Shown here: piece by piece, positions 20,361 to 30,635 of the stretch
Numbering within the stretch: position 1 is the stretch's first letter
How the letters are laid out: the number at the start of each line of letters is the position of its first letter
Assembly: GCF_037176765.1 (NCBI RefSeq)
Contig: NC_090024.1
Span: 196,412,278 to 196,476,277 of the forward strand
Length of the DNA: 64,000 bases
Direction of reading: 5' to 3'
DNA from: Anolis sagrei
Taxonomy: Eukaryota; Chordata; Lepidosauria; Squamata; Anolidae
Position numbers and translations under genes: made by a program
Notes under the pieces: generated by a model
The model's database searches: none
What the model saw: only the letters and a program-made list of their open reading frames with translations
What the model was told of the DNA's origin: nothing

Positions 20361-20653
20361 GAAGAAATTAAACACTGCAACAACGTTCTTTTTTATTTTT
20401 TATCTAAAATGAGCACTCGGGGGGAGGGAGACTCTGGGCCACAGGATGACTTCACCCCCCCCTCCCCAATTGGGAAGGCCGGGGGCCATGATTGGGACGA
20501 GAAGTCCCGAAGATTGGAAGGGGAGGAAGGGGGGAAAGAGGGAAGTGGGGGGATTGGGGGGGAGGGGGGAATGGGGACTAAGGGTAGGGGAGGGAAAGGG
20601 TCAAGGGTTCACGTTGTTTCAAGCCACAAAAAAGCTTTTAAAGGGAAAGGGAA
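20361..20653 (+). other. L1 inter-ORF spacer, G-rich, with an 82-codon frame
   Basis: The spacer has many G runs between about 20420 and 20600 that could form G-quadruplexes on the coding strand. A frame at 20409-20657 (82 codons, Gly-rich) ends in TGA overlapping the ORF2 ATG as ATGA. Human L1 has a far shorter spacer. The frame may be chance, given the lack of T in this strand. Confidence 0.6.
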
Positions 20654-23600
20654 ATGATGTCCAATAAATTAAGAATTTCAACGCTTAACACGAGGGGATT
20701 GGGGACGGTAATTAAGAGAAGGCGAATCGAATCTCTACTGAAGAAGGACGCGGCAGACGCCATCTTCCTACAGGAAACACATCAAAATAAACGGGGCTCG
20801 AGTGAGCTAAAGTCGAGTTGGATAAGGAACTATGAAACATCTTTTGGGTCATCAAAGTCAAGAGGAGTAGCAATAATAATAGCAAAGAAATGTAATTTTG
20901 TCATAAACAAGGTATTGAAAGATGAAGAGGGAAGATATATAATAATATATGGGGAAATAGGGGAGGAAAAATATGTATTAGTAAATGTATACGCACCAAA
21001 TGCGAAACAGCAAGAATTTTATGAAAAAGTGCTAGAGCAAATAGAGAATTATCATCAACAAAATGTAATATTTGGAGGAGATTGTAATTGCTGTATGGAT
21101 TTAAAGAAGGATAAAACTACGATAGCATCAAAAGTTAGAAATATTGAAACAACGGATTTAAGCAGAGTAATGAATAAATGGCAATTAAAGGATGTGTGGA
21201 GATTGGTAAAAGGGAATGAAAGTAGATATACATATTATTCATCGGTACACAAGGTGTATACAAGAATTGATTATATTTTTGTCTCCAAGAATATGACAAG
21301 TAAAGTGCTAAATGCTGATATAGGTATGATTAAGATTTCGGATCACGCTTTGGTTTCAATTGAGATTGCGTTGAAATGTGATTATGATAAAATGAAAAGG
21401 TGGAGGTTAAACACAAGAATACTAAATCATAAAGAGATAGTAGATAAAGTGCAAGCAGAATGGCAAGAAATATGGGGCTTCAACGAAAAGGGGGTGACAA
21501 AAGGAGTCCTATGGGATACTATGAAAGCAGTGACCAGAGGGTTATGTATAAAAGAGACAATTAACTTAAAAAGAAGGCAAGAAGAAAGGAAAAGGAATCT
21601 AGAAAGAGAAATAGAAGAGATTGAAAAAGCATATGTAATAAAGAGAGATACACGAATTTATGCTAGGTTAAGAGCAAAAAAAGAGGAATTGGATAAAATG
21701 GAAATAGACGAAGTACAAGAAAATTTAATTTATTTAAGGAGAGAATATTTTGAGTTTAGTGATAGGAATTCAAAGATCCTAGCTAAATCAACACAGAAAA
21801 AGAAAATGGAAGGAATGATAAACACGATAAAAGATAAAACAGGTAAATTATGTAGAGCTATGAAAGAAAAACTGAAAGTATTTGAGGAATTTTATGAAAA
21901 CTTATATCAAACTAAAGCATGTCCCATAGAGGCAATTAGGAAATACGTGGAAGAAAATTGGGAGAGTAAGCTGGAGGAGAAAGATAAAGAGCTATTGGAT
22001 CAACCTATTAAGAAAAAAGAAATAGAGGAAGTCATTAATAAATTAAAAGTAGGAAAAGCCCCAGGCCTGGATGGTCTAGGGACAGAATATTATAAAAGCT
22101 TTAGAGAAGTTTTAACCCCAAAATTATTGGAATTGTATAATGGAATAATGAAGGGAGATAAAATACCCGATTCATGGAGGAGATCATTAATAATATTAAT
22201 ACCCAAACCTGACAAAGACTTAACAGACACAGGGTCATACAGGCCCATATCATTAATAAACCAGGATGCAAAAATATTGTCCGCGATATTAGCTAATAGA
22301 ATGAATAAATGTATGTATAAGTACATAAAAGAAGATCAGTGTGGGTTTATAAAAGGAAGACAAATGTCAAATTTGATAGGGAGAGCACTAAATAAAATTC
22401 ATTGGGTTAAAGAGGGGAAGGGAAAAGCAGGGATACTATCATTAGATATTTTTAAAGCGTTCGATTGTGTGGAATGGGAGACACTAGGGGAAATATTGAA
22501 TAAATTTGGAATGGGAAATAAAATAAAAGGAGTACTAAAACAATTTTATTCAAAGAACTCAGCAGTGATAACTATAAATGATGTAGTGACAAATGAAATA
22601 AAAGTGACTAGAGGAACTAGACAAGGGTGCCCTTTGTCCCCAATATTATTTGCTATGGTGATAGAACTTTTTGCTAATAATATAAGGAATGATAAAAATT
22701 TAGAAGGATTAGGAAAAAAGGAGAAACAGAAGGTGAGCTTATTCGCTGACGATACATTGTTATTTATAGAAAATATAGTGGAGAAAATAGATAGAATAAA
22801 AGAACATTTGGAGATATTTGGGAAAGCAACGGGTTTACAAGTTAATTGGAACAAGTCAGAAATGATGCTACTCAATTATACAAGAGAAGAAGAAAAAAAA
22901 TTTATAGAACAGAGAAAAATGGGAATAAGAATTAAGAATAAATTAAAATACTTGGGAGTAATAATAACTAAGGATTTAAAAGAGATAGAGGAAGTAAATG
23001 TAGTAACTTTAAGAAAAGAAGTTCAGAAAAAGTTAATAGAGTACGAAGGTATACATTTATCCTGGTTTGGAAGAATAGCATTAGTAAAAATGAAAATACT
23101 TCCAAAAATAAATTTTATATTTAGAATGTTACCACTTCAAATCACAGAAGAAGAGCTAACTAGATGGCAACAAATGATTAATAAGTACTGCAATGGAAGT
23201 AAAAGAAACAGGCTAAACAAACAGTTATGGTATAGATCGCAAAAGGAGGGTGGATTAGCACTACCTAATATAAAAAAATATTATGAAGCAAGTAGATTAA
23301 ATTTGGTTATAGAAGGAATGGTTAAAAAAGAGGGAATAGATTGGCTTAGTAATGATTCAGGAAAAGTGGAAGATGAAACTTGGAATATATTTTTTAAACA
23401 GCTTACTAGAAAAGAACTGAGGGAAATCAGAAACCCAATGCTGAGCAACATACTGAAAGTATGGAATAAATACAAGGGGAGGTTAATAAAGGAAGGATCA
23501 ATCATAACCCCAATAGTGATGGAAAAGAAATTCCCAAAAAATTTAAAAAAAGCAATGGATAAAAAGGTAAGGGAAATAAATTTAGATAGAATAGGGGATT

Positions 23601-24505
23601 GGATGAAGGTGGAAATGAAGAGGGAAAGGATGTTGGAAGAATTTAAAGAAATAAAATTATCATGGTTTCATTGTATACAACTAGAACAATGGTTAATAAA
23701 CTGGAAAAAAAATAATAGAAATGGAAGCCAACTCAATCAATTCGAACAAATAATACAGAAGGGAAGGGCAGTAGAAGAACATGAAAACTTGAGAGGTATA
23801 ATTAGCAAAATCTATAAGATACTAATTGAAATGAAGGATGTGAAAATAAAAAAGAGTACCCTTAAGGAGATTTGGGAAGAGGATTTAGGGATAAAAATAA
23901 GTGAAATAGAGTGGCAACAGTTATGGGGACAAAGACATTTAAAAAACCTATCGATACGTGTTAAAGAAAATTACTACAAGTTAATATGGAAGTGGTACTT
24001 AACACCGGTAAGAATAGCATATATGAATAAAAACAATTCAACAAATTGTTGGAGAGGGTGTAAAGAACCAGGAACATATATACACATGTGGTGGCAATGT
24101 AAATATGTAAATAATTTTTGGGAGAAGGTATTTAGAGAAATAGAAATTATAATGAATATGAAAATAGACAAAAGTCCTAGTATAGCCTTATTATCATTAT
24201 ATACCAATAAGCAACTGAAAAAGGAGGATAAAGAAGCGATAACAAACTTACTAACTATAGCAAGACTGCTCATAGCAAGGAATTGGAAAAAAGAAATGAA
24301 TATACGAATAGAGGAGTGGTATAAGGAAGCATGGAAAATAGCATTAAATGATAAACTGACATGTATATTAAAGGTTAAAAAAGGTATATGGAAACAAAGT
24401 GATTTTGATGCTATATGGGGAAAATTTGTGGTAAATGGACTAAAAAATAAGGAAGGAAAATTACCGTCACAAGAAGAAATGAAATTTTGGACAGATGAAA
24501 TGTAA
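20654..24505 (+). CDS. ORF2: L1 ORF2 protein (endonuclease-reverse transcriptase)
   Basis: A 1283-residue ORF2p with all core motifs. The apurinic-type endonuclease spans about residues 1-235: FLQETH at 38-43, GGDCNCCMDL, RIDYIFVS and SDHALV near 229. The reverse transcriptase spans about 450-770: KAPGLDG, IPKPDKDLTDTGSYRPISL, QCGFIKGR, LSLDIFKAFD, RQGCPLSP and LFADDTLLF with FADD at 697-700. A C-terminal Cys/His cluster, CWRGCKEPGTYIHMWWQC, starts near 1132. The protein nicks target DNA and primes cDNA synthesis on L1 RNA. The ATG at 20654 is in tandem with a second at 20657. Confidence 0.93.
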   Translation: MMSNKLRISTLNTRGLGTVIKRRRIESLLKKDAADAIFLQETHQNKRGSSELKSSWIRNYETSFGSSKSRGVAIIIAKKCNFVINKVLKDEEGRYIIIYGEIGEEKYVLVNVYAPNAKQQEFYEKVLEQIENYHQQNVIFGGDCNCCMDLKKDKTTIASKVRNIETTDLSRVMNKWQLKDVWRLVKGNESRYTYYSSVHKVYTRIDYIFVSKNMTSKVLNADIGMIKISDHALVSIEIALKCDYDKMKRWRLNTRILNHKEIVDKVQAEWQEIWGFNEKGVTKGVLWDTMKAVTRGLCIKETINLKRRQEERKRNLEREIEEIEKAYVIKRDTRIYARLRAKKEELDKMEIDEVQENLIYLRREYFEFSDRNSKILAKSTQKKKMEGMINTIKDKTGKLCRAMKEKLKVFEEFYENLYQTKACPIEAIRKYVEENWESKLEEKDKELLDQPIKKKEIEEVINKLKVGKAPGLDGLGTEYYKSFREVLTPKLLELYNGIMKGDKIPDSWRRSLIILIPKPDKDLTDTGSYRPISLINQDAKILSAILANRMNKCMYKYIKEDQCGFIKGRQMSNLIGRALNKIHWVKEGKGKAGILSLDIFKAFDCVEWETLGEILNKFGMGNKIKGVLKQFYSKNSAVITINDVVTNEIKVTRGTRQGCPLSPILFAMVIELFANNIRNDKNLEGLGKKEKQKVSLFADDTLLFIENIVEKIDRIKEHLEIFGKATGLQVNWNKSEMMLLNYTREEEKKFIEQRKMGIRIKNKLKYLGVIITKDLKEIEEVNVVTLRKEVQKKLIEYEGIHLSWFGRIALVKMKILPKINFIFRMLPLQITEEELTRWQQMINKYCNGSKRNRLNKQLWYRSQKEGGLALPNIKKYYEASRLNLVIEGMVKKEGIDWLSNDSGKVEDETWNIFFKQLTRKELREIRNPMLSNILKVWNKYKGRLIKEGSIITPIVMEKKFPKNLKKAMDKKVREINLDRIGDWMKVEMKRERMLEEFKEIKLSWFHCIQLEQWLINWKKNNRNGSQLNQFEQIIQKGRAVEEHENLRGIISKIYKILIEMKDVKIKKSTLKEIWEEDLGIKISEIEWQQLWGQRHLKNLSIRVKENYYKLIWKWYLTPVRIAYMNKNNSTNCWRGCKEPGTYIHMWWQCKYVNNFWEKVFREIEIIMNMKIDKSPSIALLSLYTNKQLKKEDKEAITNLLTIARLLIARNWKKEMNIRIEEWYKEAWKIALNDKLTCILKVKKGIWKQSDFDAIWGKFVVNGLKNKEGKLPSQEEMKFWTDEM

Positions 24506-24683
24506 GAAATGTGGCTTGAGACGGGTGGAGGGGAGCACTGAGGTGAAAAAAAGGGGGGGAAAAAAAGAGAGAAAAGGGGAGGAAATGTCAAAGTAAAACA
24601 ACAAAACAACATGTTAAAGAGGTTGATGTATAAAATGCAATAGTATGTAATAATTGTGATAAACCAATAAAAAATTAGAAAAA
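24506..24683 (+). other. L1 3' UTR and poly(A)
   Basis: It has a short G-rich polypurine stretch (AAAAAAAGGGGGGGAAAAAA type) near 24545-24590, AATAAA at 24666 and a terminal A run. The polypurine tract resembles the G-rich tract of mammalian L1 3' UTRs. Confidence 0.75.
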
Positions 24684-24906
24684 AAAATCCCCGTGCCCAT
24701 CACACAACCCACAAGGTACAAACATATCTACTCTAAATGAAAAACAACACAGCAACACACTCACAGAACGGCAAAAGAACAAAACTCAAAAAAACCCCAA
24801 CAAAACTTAACCAAAATTCCCATGCCCATAACACAACCCAGAAGGTACAAACATATCTACTCAAAATGAAAAACAACACAACAACACACTCACAAAACGG
24901 CAAAAC
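24684..24906 (+). repeat. Last 129-bp minisatellite units of Helitron copy 1
   Basis: The right target duplication (24684-24698) starts this part. It continues with two units containing ATGAAAAACAACAC at about 24738 and 24867, then meets the GC-rich block at CAACTGAGCATGCGCATTGG. Confidence 0.85.
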
Positions 24907-25019
24907 AACTGAGCATGCGCATTGGTGTCCAGCCGCAAGTTCCCTGGCGCGCGCACATGGCCTTCCGGCCAACGTTCCCTCTGCGGAAACCATGCCCACT
25001 CCAAGCCCCGCCGCACCGC

Positions 25020-25320
25020 TTCCCGCACACACACACCCCCTGCCGCACACACACACACAACCCCACGCTCCATCACTCCCCCCGCTGCCGCATATACACA
25101 CGCAACCCCACTCCCCCCGCCGCCACACACACACACACAACCCCACACTCCATCACTCCCCCCACCGCCTCACACGCACGCAACCCCACTCCCCCCACCG
25201 CCGCACACACACGCAACCCCACTCCCCCCACCGCCGCACACACACACGCAACCCCACGCTCCATCACTCCCCCCGCTGCCGCACACACACACGCAACCCC
25301 ACGCTCCATCACTCCCCTGC
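25020..25320 (+). repeat. CA-rich ~45-bp tandem units in Helitron copy 1
   Basis: Units contain CACACACACACGCAACCCCAC and CTCCATCACTCCCCCCGC in varying order. The reverse-complement array is at 29290-29530 in copy 2. Open frames across it are low-complexity His/Thr/Pro artefacts. Confidence 0.75.
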
Positions 25321-25399
25321 CCCAATCTTACCTCCTTTTACTTCACGCCACCTCCAAACTCCACCCCACCCCGCCCCTTCCCGCCCTGTCAAAATCTAG

Positions 25400-25670
25400 G
25401 AAAGACCGGAAGGAAGGAAAGAAGGAAGAAAGAGAAAGGGAGGTAAAGAGAAAGGGAGAAGGAAGGAAAGTTAGAGGAAGAAGAAAAGGAAAGAAAAGGA
25501 AAGATGGAAGGAAAGAAAATAGAGACAGCAGAAGAGAAAGAAAAAGGGGGAAGGAAGGAAAGAGATACAGAAAGAAGAGGAGAAGGAAAGATGGGAAGGA
25601 AAGATGGGAAGGAAGGAAGGAAGGAAGGAGGGAGGGAGGGAGGGAAAGAAGGAGAGAAAGAGGGAAGATT
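25400..25670 (+). repeat. Polypurine (GGAAG)n tract in Helitron copy 1
   Basis: About 270 bp of nearly pure purines with GGAAGGAAGG runs, able to form triplex DNA in principle. It is immediately followed by a hairpin resembling the element's own 3' end at 25671. Confidence 0.8.
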
Positions 25671-25692
25671 GGCCACAGCAACACGTGGCGGG
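25671..25692 (+). other. Internal copy of the Helitron 3' hairpin
   Basis: GGCCACAGCAACACGTGGCG here differs at few positions from the true terminal hairpin at 26066-26087, but lacks the CTAG. The matching internal site in copy 2 is 28946-28967. It looks like an older terminator that was read through. Confidence 0.65.
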
Positions 25693-26381
25693 TAAAGGTT
25701 GTTATTTCTATTATTATTATTATGCTATTGTTCCTCTGAGACCCTTTTAGGGGGAATGGGAGAGGTGTCAGGTCCCGGAGGCAATGCATTGCATTATTGT
25801 TATTGTTATGATGGTGGTGAAATAAAAGGAAATAAAAAGTGAAAGAAGGAAGCAAACAGGGAGGGAAGAAAGGCAAAGGAAGAAAGGGGGAGGGAATGAA
25901 GGAAAGAGAGAAGGATGAAACCAAGTAGTGAAAGAAGGAAAGAAAGAAAGAGGTAGAGAAGGAAGAAAGGAGAGAAAGGGGGAGGAAAAGGGGGAAGGAA
26001 TAGGTAAGTACCTCTCTTTCATAATAGTCCAGATATCTACCTCAACTTTGATAAGTTTTACTATAGGCCACAGCAACGCGTGGCAGGGCACAGCTAGTGA
26101 TTAATAAATATTTTCCAGTTACACGTTAGTCTTTTAGTTGCAACTGAGCATTTGTTTGAGAAGGCATTTCCATGGGTTTTTTTCTTCACATAAATGAGAT
26201 GAATATAAACTTGGAGGTATGTGTGTATCAGGATTTGGAAAATACCTGACATTTTCTAAGTGATAGCAGAGTTAATACCTCTGGCCTAACCTCCTGTAAA
26301 AGAGTTATGTCACTGTAATTAGAGTGTGGTGGTTAATGCGATGGGAGAAATATATAGGTTGTAGTTATACTGAGTGGGGGC

Positions 26382-26527
26382 CCTTCCACACAGCTCTATA
26401 TCCCAGAATATCAAGGCAGAAAATCTCACAATATGTGCTTTGAACTGGGTTATCTGAATCTACACTCAGATAATGTGGGATTTCCTGCCTTGATATTCTG
26501 AGATATAGGGCTGCGTGGAAGGGCCCT
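26382..26527. mobile_element. Palindromic MITE (copy B)
   Basis: Arms from GGGCCCTTCCACACAGCTCT to its complement GTGGAAGGGCCC, with centre CTGAATCTACACTCAG. Same family as 16145-16293, with small differences between arms. Confidence 0.8.
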
Positions 26528-27368
26528 AAGTTTGTTGAGGGTTGATGAGAGTTGCTGAGGGAAATGGTGGTTTGGAGAATTGCTGCTGTGAGGAGTGAGG
26601 AAGAAGAAACTGTAAAGTTTGTATATTGTATATTCTTTGTATACTGCTGCAACAAAGGAGAAAGAAAAGCTTTCCTGTTTATTTGGGAAAGAATAAAAGT
26701 CTCTCTGTGTTTTGTTGTTTGAGTAGAAGACCACTTCAATTGTGTTTTTGGATACCTGGTTCCTTAACCAGAACTAATAGAGTCATTTCCACAAGAACAG
26801 GAGTTTAATGACTGCATAGAACCCCTGACAACACACACATACACATATGTATATAAACTATATACATATAGCAATAAAGCCAGCTCCCTCTCTTCTTAGT
26901 CCTTCTACTCAACATAGTAATTCATAGTAATTCATAGTAATTCTAACTTTCATACCATATGTATCTGTTCACATTCCAAGCACATATTGTAATGCAGAAG
27001 TGGGAAATTTCTTATCATAGAAGAATATTACAATGACAGGTTCAAACTAGGAGAGTCTTCTCCATGCATTCAATAATATGTATTTTCTTGATGTAGTTAT
27101 GTACATGGCTATACAGCTAATCAGCATGAAGACATTGTGATTCACGTGACATCTCTTAAAGTTAGAGCCAGTACTGTAAAAGAGGCTAGAAACACTTAAG
27201 TTCACACTTTGGGTTTTTCTGCACATATGCCATCATGTGGGGGGAAAAAAGCAGAGGTTACATATTTACATGCTACTTCAGAGAAGGTCATGTACAAATA
27301 ACATTTTCGTGAGCCATAACCTTTACAGAACTCAATTGGGCAATTTATAGTGTAATCCTGTCCATGAG

Positions 27369-27735
27369 CGAGTGTGGTGTAGTGATAGTCTAGAGTTTAG
27401 TGACACTAAACTCTAGAACAGGCATGGGCAAACTTGGGCTGTCCGGGTGTTTTGGACTTCAACTACCATCGTTCCTAACAGCAGGTAAGCTGGCTGGGAT
27501 TTCTGGAAGTTGAAGTCCAAAATACCTGGATGACGCAAGTTTGCCCATGCCTGCTCTAAAAGAGCAGAGTCTGAAATCCCGATTGGCCATGGAAACCCAC
27601 AAGTCAATCTTGGGCAAGTCACACCCTCTCAGCTTCAGAGGAAGGCAATACCAATCTTGGCAAGAAAATCCCGTAACAGATCTGCTTTAGGATTGCTATA
27701 AGTCTGAAATAACTTGAAGGCACTCAATACTAATA
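27369..27735 (+). mobile_element. tRNA-derived SINE interrupted by a hAT MITE
   Basis: The SINE starts GAGTGTGGTGTAGTGATAGT and resumes after the MITE with GAAATCCCGATTGGCCATGG, then AGTCTGAAATAACTTGAAGG. The head resembles a tRNA A box. The interruption dates the MITE after the SINE. Confidence 0.65.
27419..27555. mobile_element. hAT-type MITE
   Basis: Inverted ends CAGGCATGGGCAAACTTG and CAAGTTTGCCCATGCCTG. The flanking 8-mers CTCTAGAA and CTCTAAAA match at 7 of 8 bases, as expected for a hAT target duplication. Confidence 0.75.
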
Positions 27736-27777
27736 GTAACCATGCTACCAATATTTTTTTTCAGAAGTTAGTACCTC

Positions 27778-27995
27778 TGCAGAGAGACAATGTGGTGTAG
27801 TGGTTTGAGTGTTGGCACAATTACTCTGGAGACTAGGGTTTGAATTCTTGCTTGGTCATATAACCCCACTGGATGACCTTGGACAAGTTATACTCTCTTA
27901 GCCTCAGAGGAAGGCAAAGGCAAACCCTACTGAAAATGTTTTGCCACTTAACTTTGTTATAGGCTTCCTGGAAATGTTTTGAAGGCATAAAACTA
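27778..27995 (+). mobile_element. tRNA-derived SINE (GTGGTGTAGTGGTTTGAGTG family)
   Basis: The A box region GTGGTGTAGTGGTTTGAGTG and B box GGGTTTGAATTC are followed by GATGACCTTGGACAAGT and CTCAGAGGAAGGCAAAGGC. Other copies: 27369-27735 and 43072-43240. Confidence 0.75.
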
Positions 27996-28540
27996 GAAAT
28001 GGCTTGAAAACAAAATATCACTGCATTCACTTGAGTTTGCTCCCTTGAGCTATATAGTGTACATTTTATGTTGCATCCCAAGATACATTGTAAAAAATTG
28101 GTTTCCAAGACAAATAGTGAGGTCAGTGCTAAAGTACTAGTCACTTTCTAATGCTCTACTGTATTCTGAGTGGCAACGGCCTTGTGTTTGCTGTTCACAA
28201 TTAGAAAACAATCATAAACTTACAGTAGAAATACATATAATATCATTCCGGTTTTGGCATTCCTCTCACCGTTAACAGTAAATACCATCTGCTCCCATTC
28301 AAATTGTTCCGATATTTAACTACTGGGATTAGGACCTGCCCACACTAGAAAAGGGAGGCTTTAACAAAGAGTTTGGGATTGATGTATGATCATGATTTGT
28401 TATTGTTGTGCGAATCAAGTTGTTTCGGAATTATGTTGACCTTAAGGGAATGGGGAACATTACTTCATCCACTGGTACAAGACAGGAGTCCATCTAATTC
28501 AGTGGGTTTTGAAACAAAAAAAACACAGATGTATATAGAA

Positions 28541-30582
28541 CTAGCTGTGCCCTGCCACGCGTTGCTGTGGCCTATAGTAAAACTTATCAAAGTTGAGGTA
28601 GATATCTGGACTATTATGAAAGAGAGGTACCTACCTATTCCTTCCCCTTTTTCCTCCCCCTTTCTCTCCTTTCTTCCTTCTCTACCTCTTTCTTTCTTTC
28701 CTTCTTTCACTACTTGGTTTCATCCTTCTCTCTTTCCTTCGTTCCCTCCCCCTTTCTTCCTTTGCCTTTCTTCCCTCCCTGTTTGCTTCCTTCTTTCACT
28801 TTTTATTTCCTTTTATTTCACCACCATCATAACAATAACAATAATGCAATGCATTGCCTCCGGGACCTGACACCTCTCCCATTCCCCCTAAAAGGGTCTC
28901 ATAGGAACAATAGCATAATAATAATAATAGAAATAACAACCTTTACCCGCCACGTGTTGCTGTGGCCAATCTTCCCTCTTTCCCTCCCTCCTTCCTTCCT
29001 TCCTTCCTTCCTTCCTTCCTTCCTTCCTTCCTTCCCATCTTTCCTTCTCCTCTTCTTTCTCTATCTCTTTCCTTCCTTCCCCCTTTTTCTTTCTCTTCTG
29101 CTGTCTCTCTTTTCTTTCCTTCCATCTTTCCTTTTCTTTCTTTTTCTTCTTCCTCTAACTTTCCTGCTTCCCCCTTTTTCTTTACCTCCCTTTCTCTTTC
29201 TTCCTTCTTTCCTTCCTTCCTGTCTTTCCTAGATTTTGACAGGGCGGGAAGGGGCGGGGTGGGGTTTGGATGTGGCGTGAAGTAAAAGGAGGTAAGATTG
29301 GGGCAGGGGAGTGATGGAGCGTGGGGTTGCATGTGTGTGTGCGGCAGCGGGGGGAGTGATGGAGCGTGGGGTTGCGTGTGTGTGTGCAGCAGCGGGGGGA
29401 GTGGGGTTGCGTGTGTGTGTGCGGCGGCGGGGGGAGTGGGGTTGCGTGTGTGTATGCGGCGGCGGGGGGAGTGATGGAGCGTGGGGTTGCGTGTGTGTGT
29501 GCGGCAGGGTGTGTGTGTGTGCGGGAAGCGGCGCGGCGGGGCTTGGAGTGGGCATGGTTTCCGCAGAGGGAACGTTGGCCGGAAGGCCATGTGCGTGCGC
29601 CAGGGAACTTGCGGCTGGGCGCCAATGCGCATGCTCAGTTGTTTTGCCGTTTTGTGAGTGTGTTGTTGTGTTGTTTTTCATTTTGAGTAGATATGTTTGT
29701 ACCTTGTGGGTTGTGTTATGGGTATGGGAATTTTGGTTAAGTTTCGTTGGGTTTTTTTTTGAGTTTTGTTCTTTTGCCGTTTTGTGAGTGTGTTGCTGTG
29801 TTGTTTTTCATTTTGAGTAGATATGTTTGTACCTTGTGGGTTGTGTTATGGGCACGGGGATTTTAGTTAAGTTTCATTGGGGGATTTTTGAGTTTTGTTG
29901 TTTTGCTGTTTTGTGAGTGTGTTGTTGTGTTGTTTTTCATTTTGAGTAGATATGTTTGTACCTTGTGGGTTGTGTTATGGGCACGGGGATTTTGGTTAAG
30001 TTTCGTTGGGGGATTTTTGAGTTTTGTTGTTTTGCCGTTTTGTGAGTGTGTTGTTGTGTTGTTTTTCATTTTGAGTAGATATGTTTGTACCTTGTGGGTT
30101 GTGTTATGGGCACGGGGATTTTAGTTAAGTTTCGTTGGGGGAGTTTTGAGTTTTGTTGTTTTGCCGTTTTGTGAGTGTGTTGTTGTGTTGTTTTTCATTT
30201 TGAGTAGATATAATTGTACCTTGTGGGTTGTGTTATGGGCACGGCGATTTTGGTTAGGTTTCGTTGGGGGATTTTTGAGTTTTGTTGTTTTGCCGTTTTG
30301 TGAGTGTGTTGTTGTGTTGTTTTTCATTTTGAGTAGATATGTTTGTACCTTGTGGGTTGTGTTATGGGCACGGGGATTTTGGTTAAGTTTCGTTGGGGTT
30401 TTTTTGAGTTTTGTTGTTTTGCCGTTTTGTCAGTGTGTTGTTGTGTTGTTTTTCATTTTGAGTAGATATGTTTGTACCTTGTGGGTTGTGTTATGGGCAT
30501 GGGAATTTTGGTTAAGTTTCGTTGGGGGGTTTTTGAGTTTTGTTTCCTCGTTGGATGCCCCTAACAAATTTATATATATAGA
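28541..30582 (-). mobile_element. Non-autonomous Helitron, copy 2 (inverted)
   Basis: On the minus strand it starts TCTATATATATAAATTTG (from 30582) and ends CTAG (28541), with host T at 30583 and A at 28540, giving the A|T insertion rule. Its order is the same as copy 1: 129-bp minisatellite, GC-rich block, CA-rich units, polypurine tract, internal hairpin and terminal hairpin. It is 2042 bp and uninterrupted. Visible blocks outside the tandem repeats match copy 1 with few differences. Confidence 0.85.
29640..30545 (-). repeat. 129-bp minisatellite inside Helitron copy 2
   Basis: About seven units in reverse orientation, each with GTTGTTTTTCATTTTGAGTAG. Copy 1 has about twelve. Unit number explains most of the length difference between the two copies. 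Confidence 0.9.
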
Positions 30583-30635
30583 TGGGCCCATCCATGGTTT
30601 CTATCCCCATTAATCTAAACTGAAGGATGCATCTA

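Larger units (their letters stand above)
18680..24683 (+). mobile_element. L1: Full-length L1 retrotransposon, both ORFs open
   Basis: A complete L1 of 6.0 kb: short 5' UTR from GGGGGAGGAGCCACCATGGC, ORF1 (19173-20360), a 293-bp G-rich spacer, ORF2 (20654-24505), G-rich 3' UTR, AATAAA at 24666 and poly(A). An exact 15-bp target duplication flanks it. Neither ORF has an internal stop. Length, intact termini and open frames together suggest a young and possibly still mobile copy. Transcription would start at the 5' end from an internal promoter. Confidence 0.93.
17318..26097 (+). mobile_element. Non-autonomous Helitron, copy 1 (interrupted by L1)
   Basis: The element starts TCTATATATATAAATTTG after host A (17317) and ends with a hairpin (GCCACAGCAACGCGTGGC) and CTAG before host T (26098). 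Insertion between A and T with no target duplication is the Helitron signature. Inside are a 129-bp minisatellite (17340-18664 and 24684-24906), a GC-rich block with CA-rich ~45-bp units (25020-25320) and a polypurine tract (25400-25670). No Rep-helicase is present. Without the L1 and its duplicated 15 bp it is about 2.76 kb. A second copy lies inverted at 28541-30582. Confidence 0.85.
26098..28540. other. Spacer between the two inverted Helitrons
   Basis: About 2.4 kb without a recognised host exon. It contains one palindromic MITE, one hAT MITE inside a SINE and a second SINE, each listed separately. The rest is AT-rich and unassigned. Confidence 0.5.

Noticed and set aside
24737-25739. Open frames of 174-274 codons rich in His/Thr/Pro then Lys/Glu/Arg
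   Set aside because: They run through CA-rich tandem units and a polypurine tract, with no domain or splice context. The inverted Helitron has the same artefacts.
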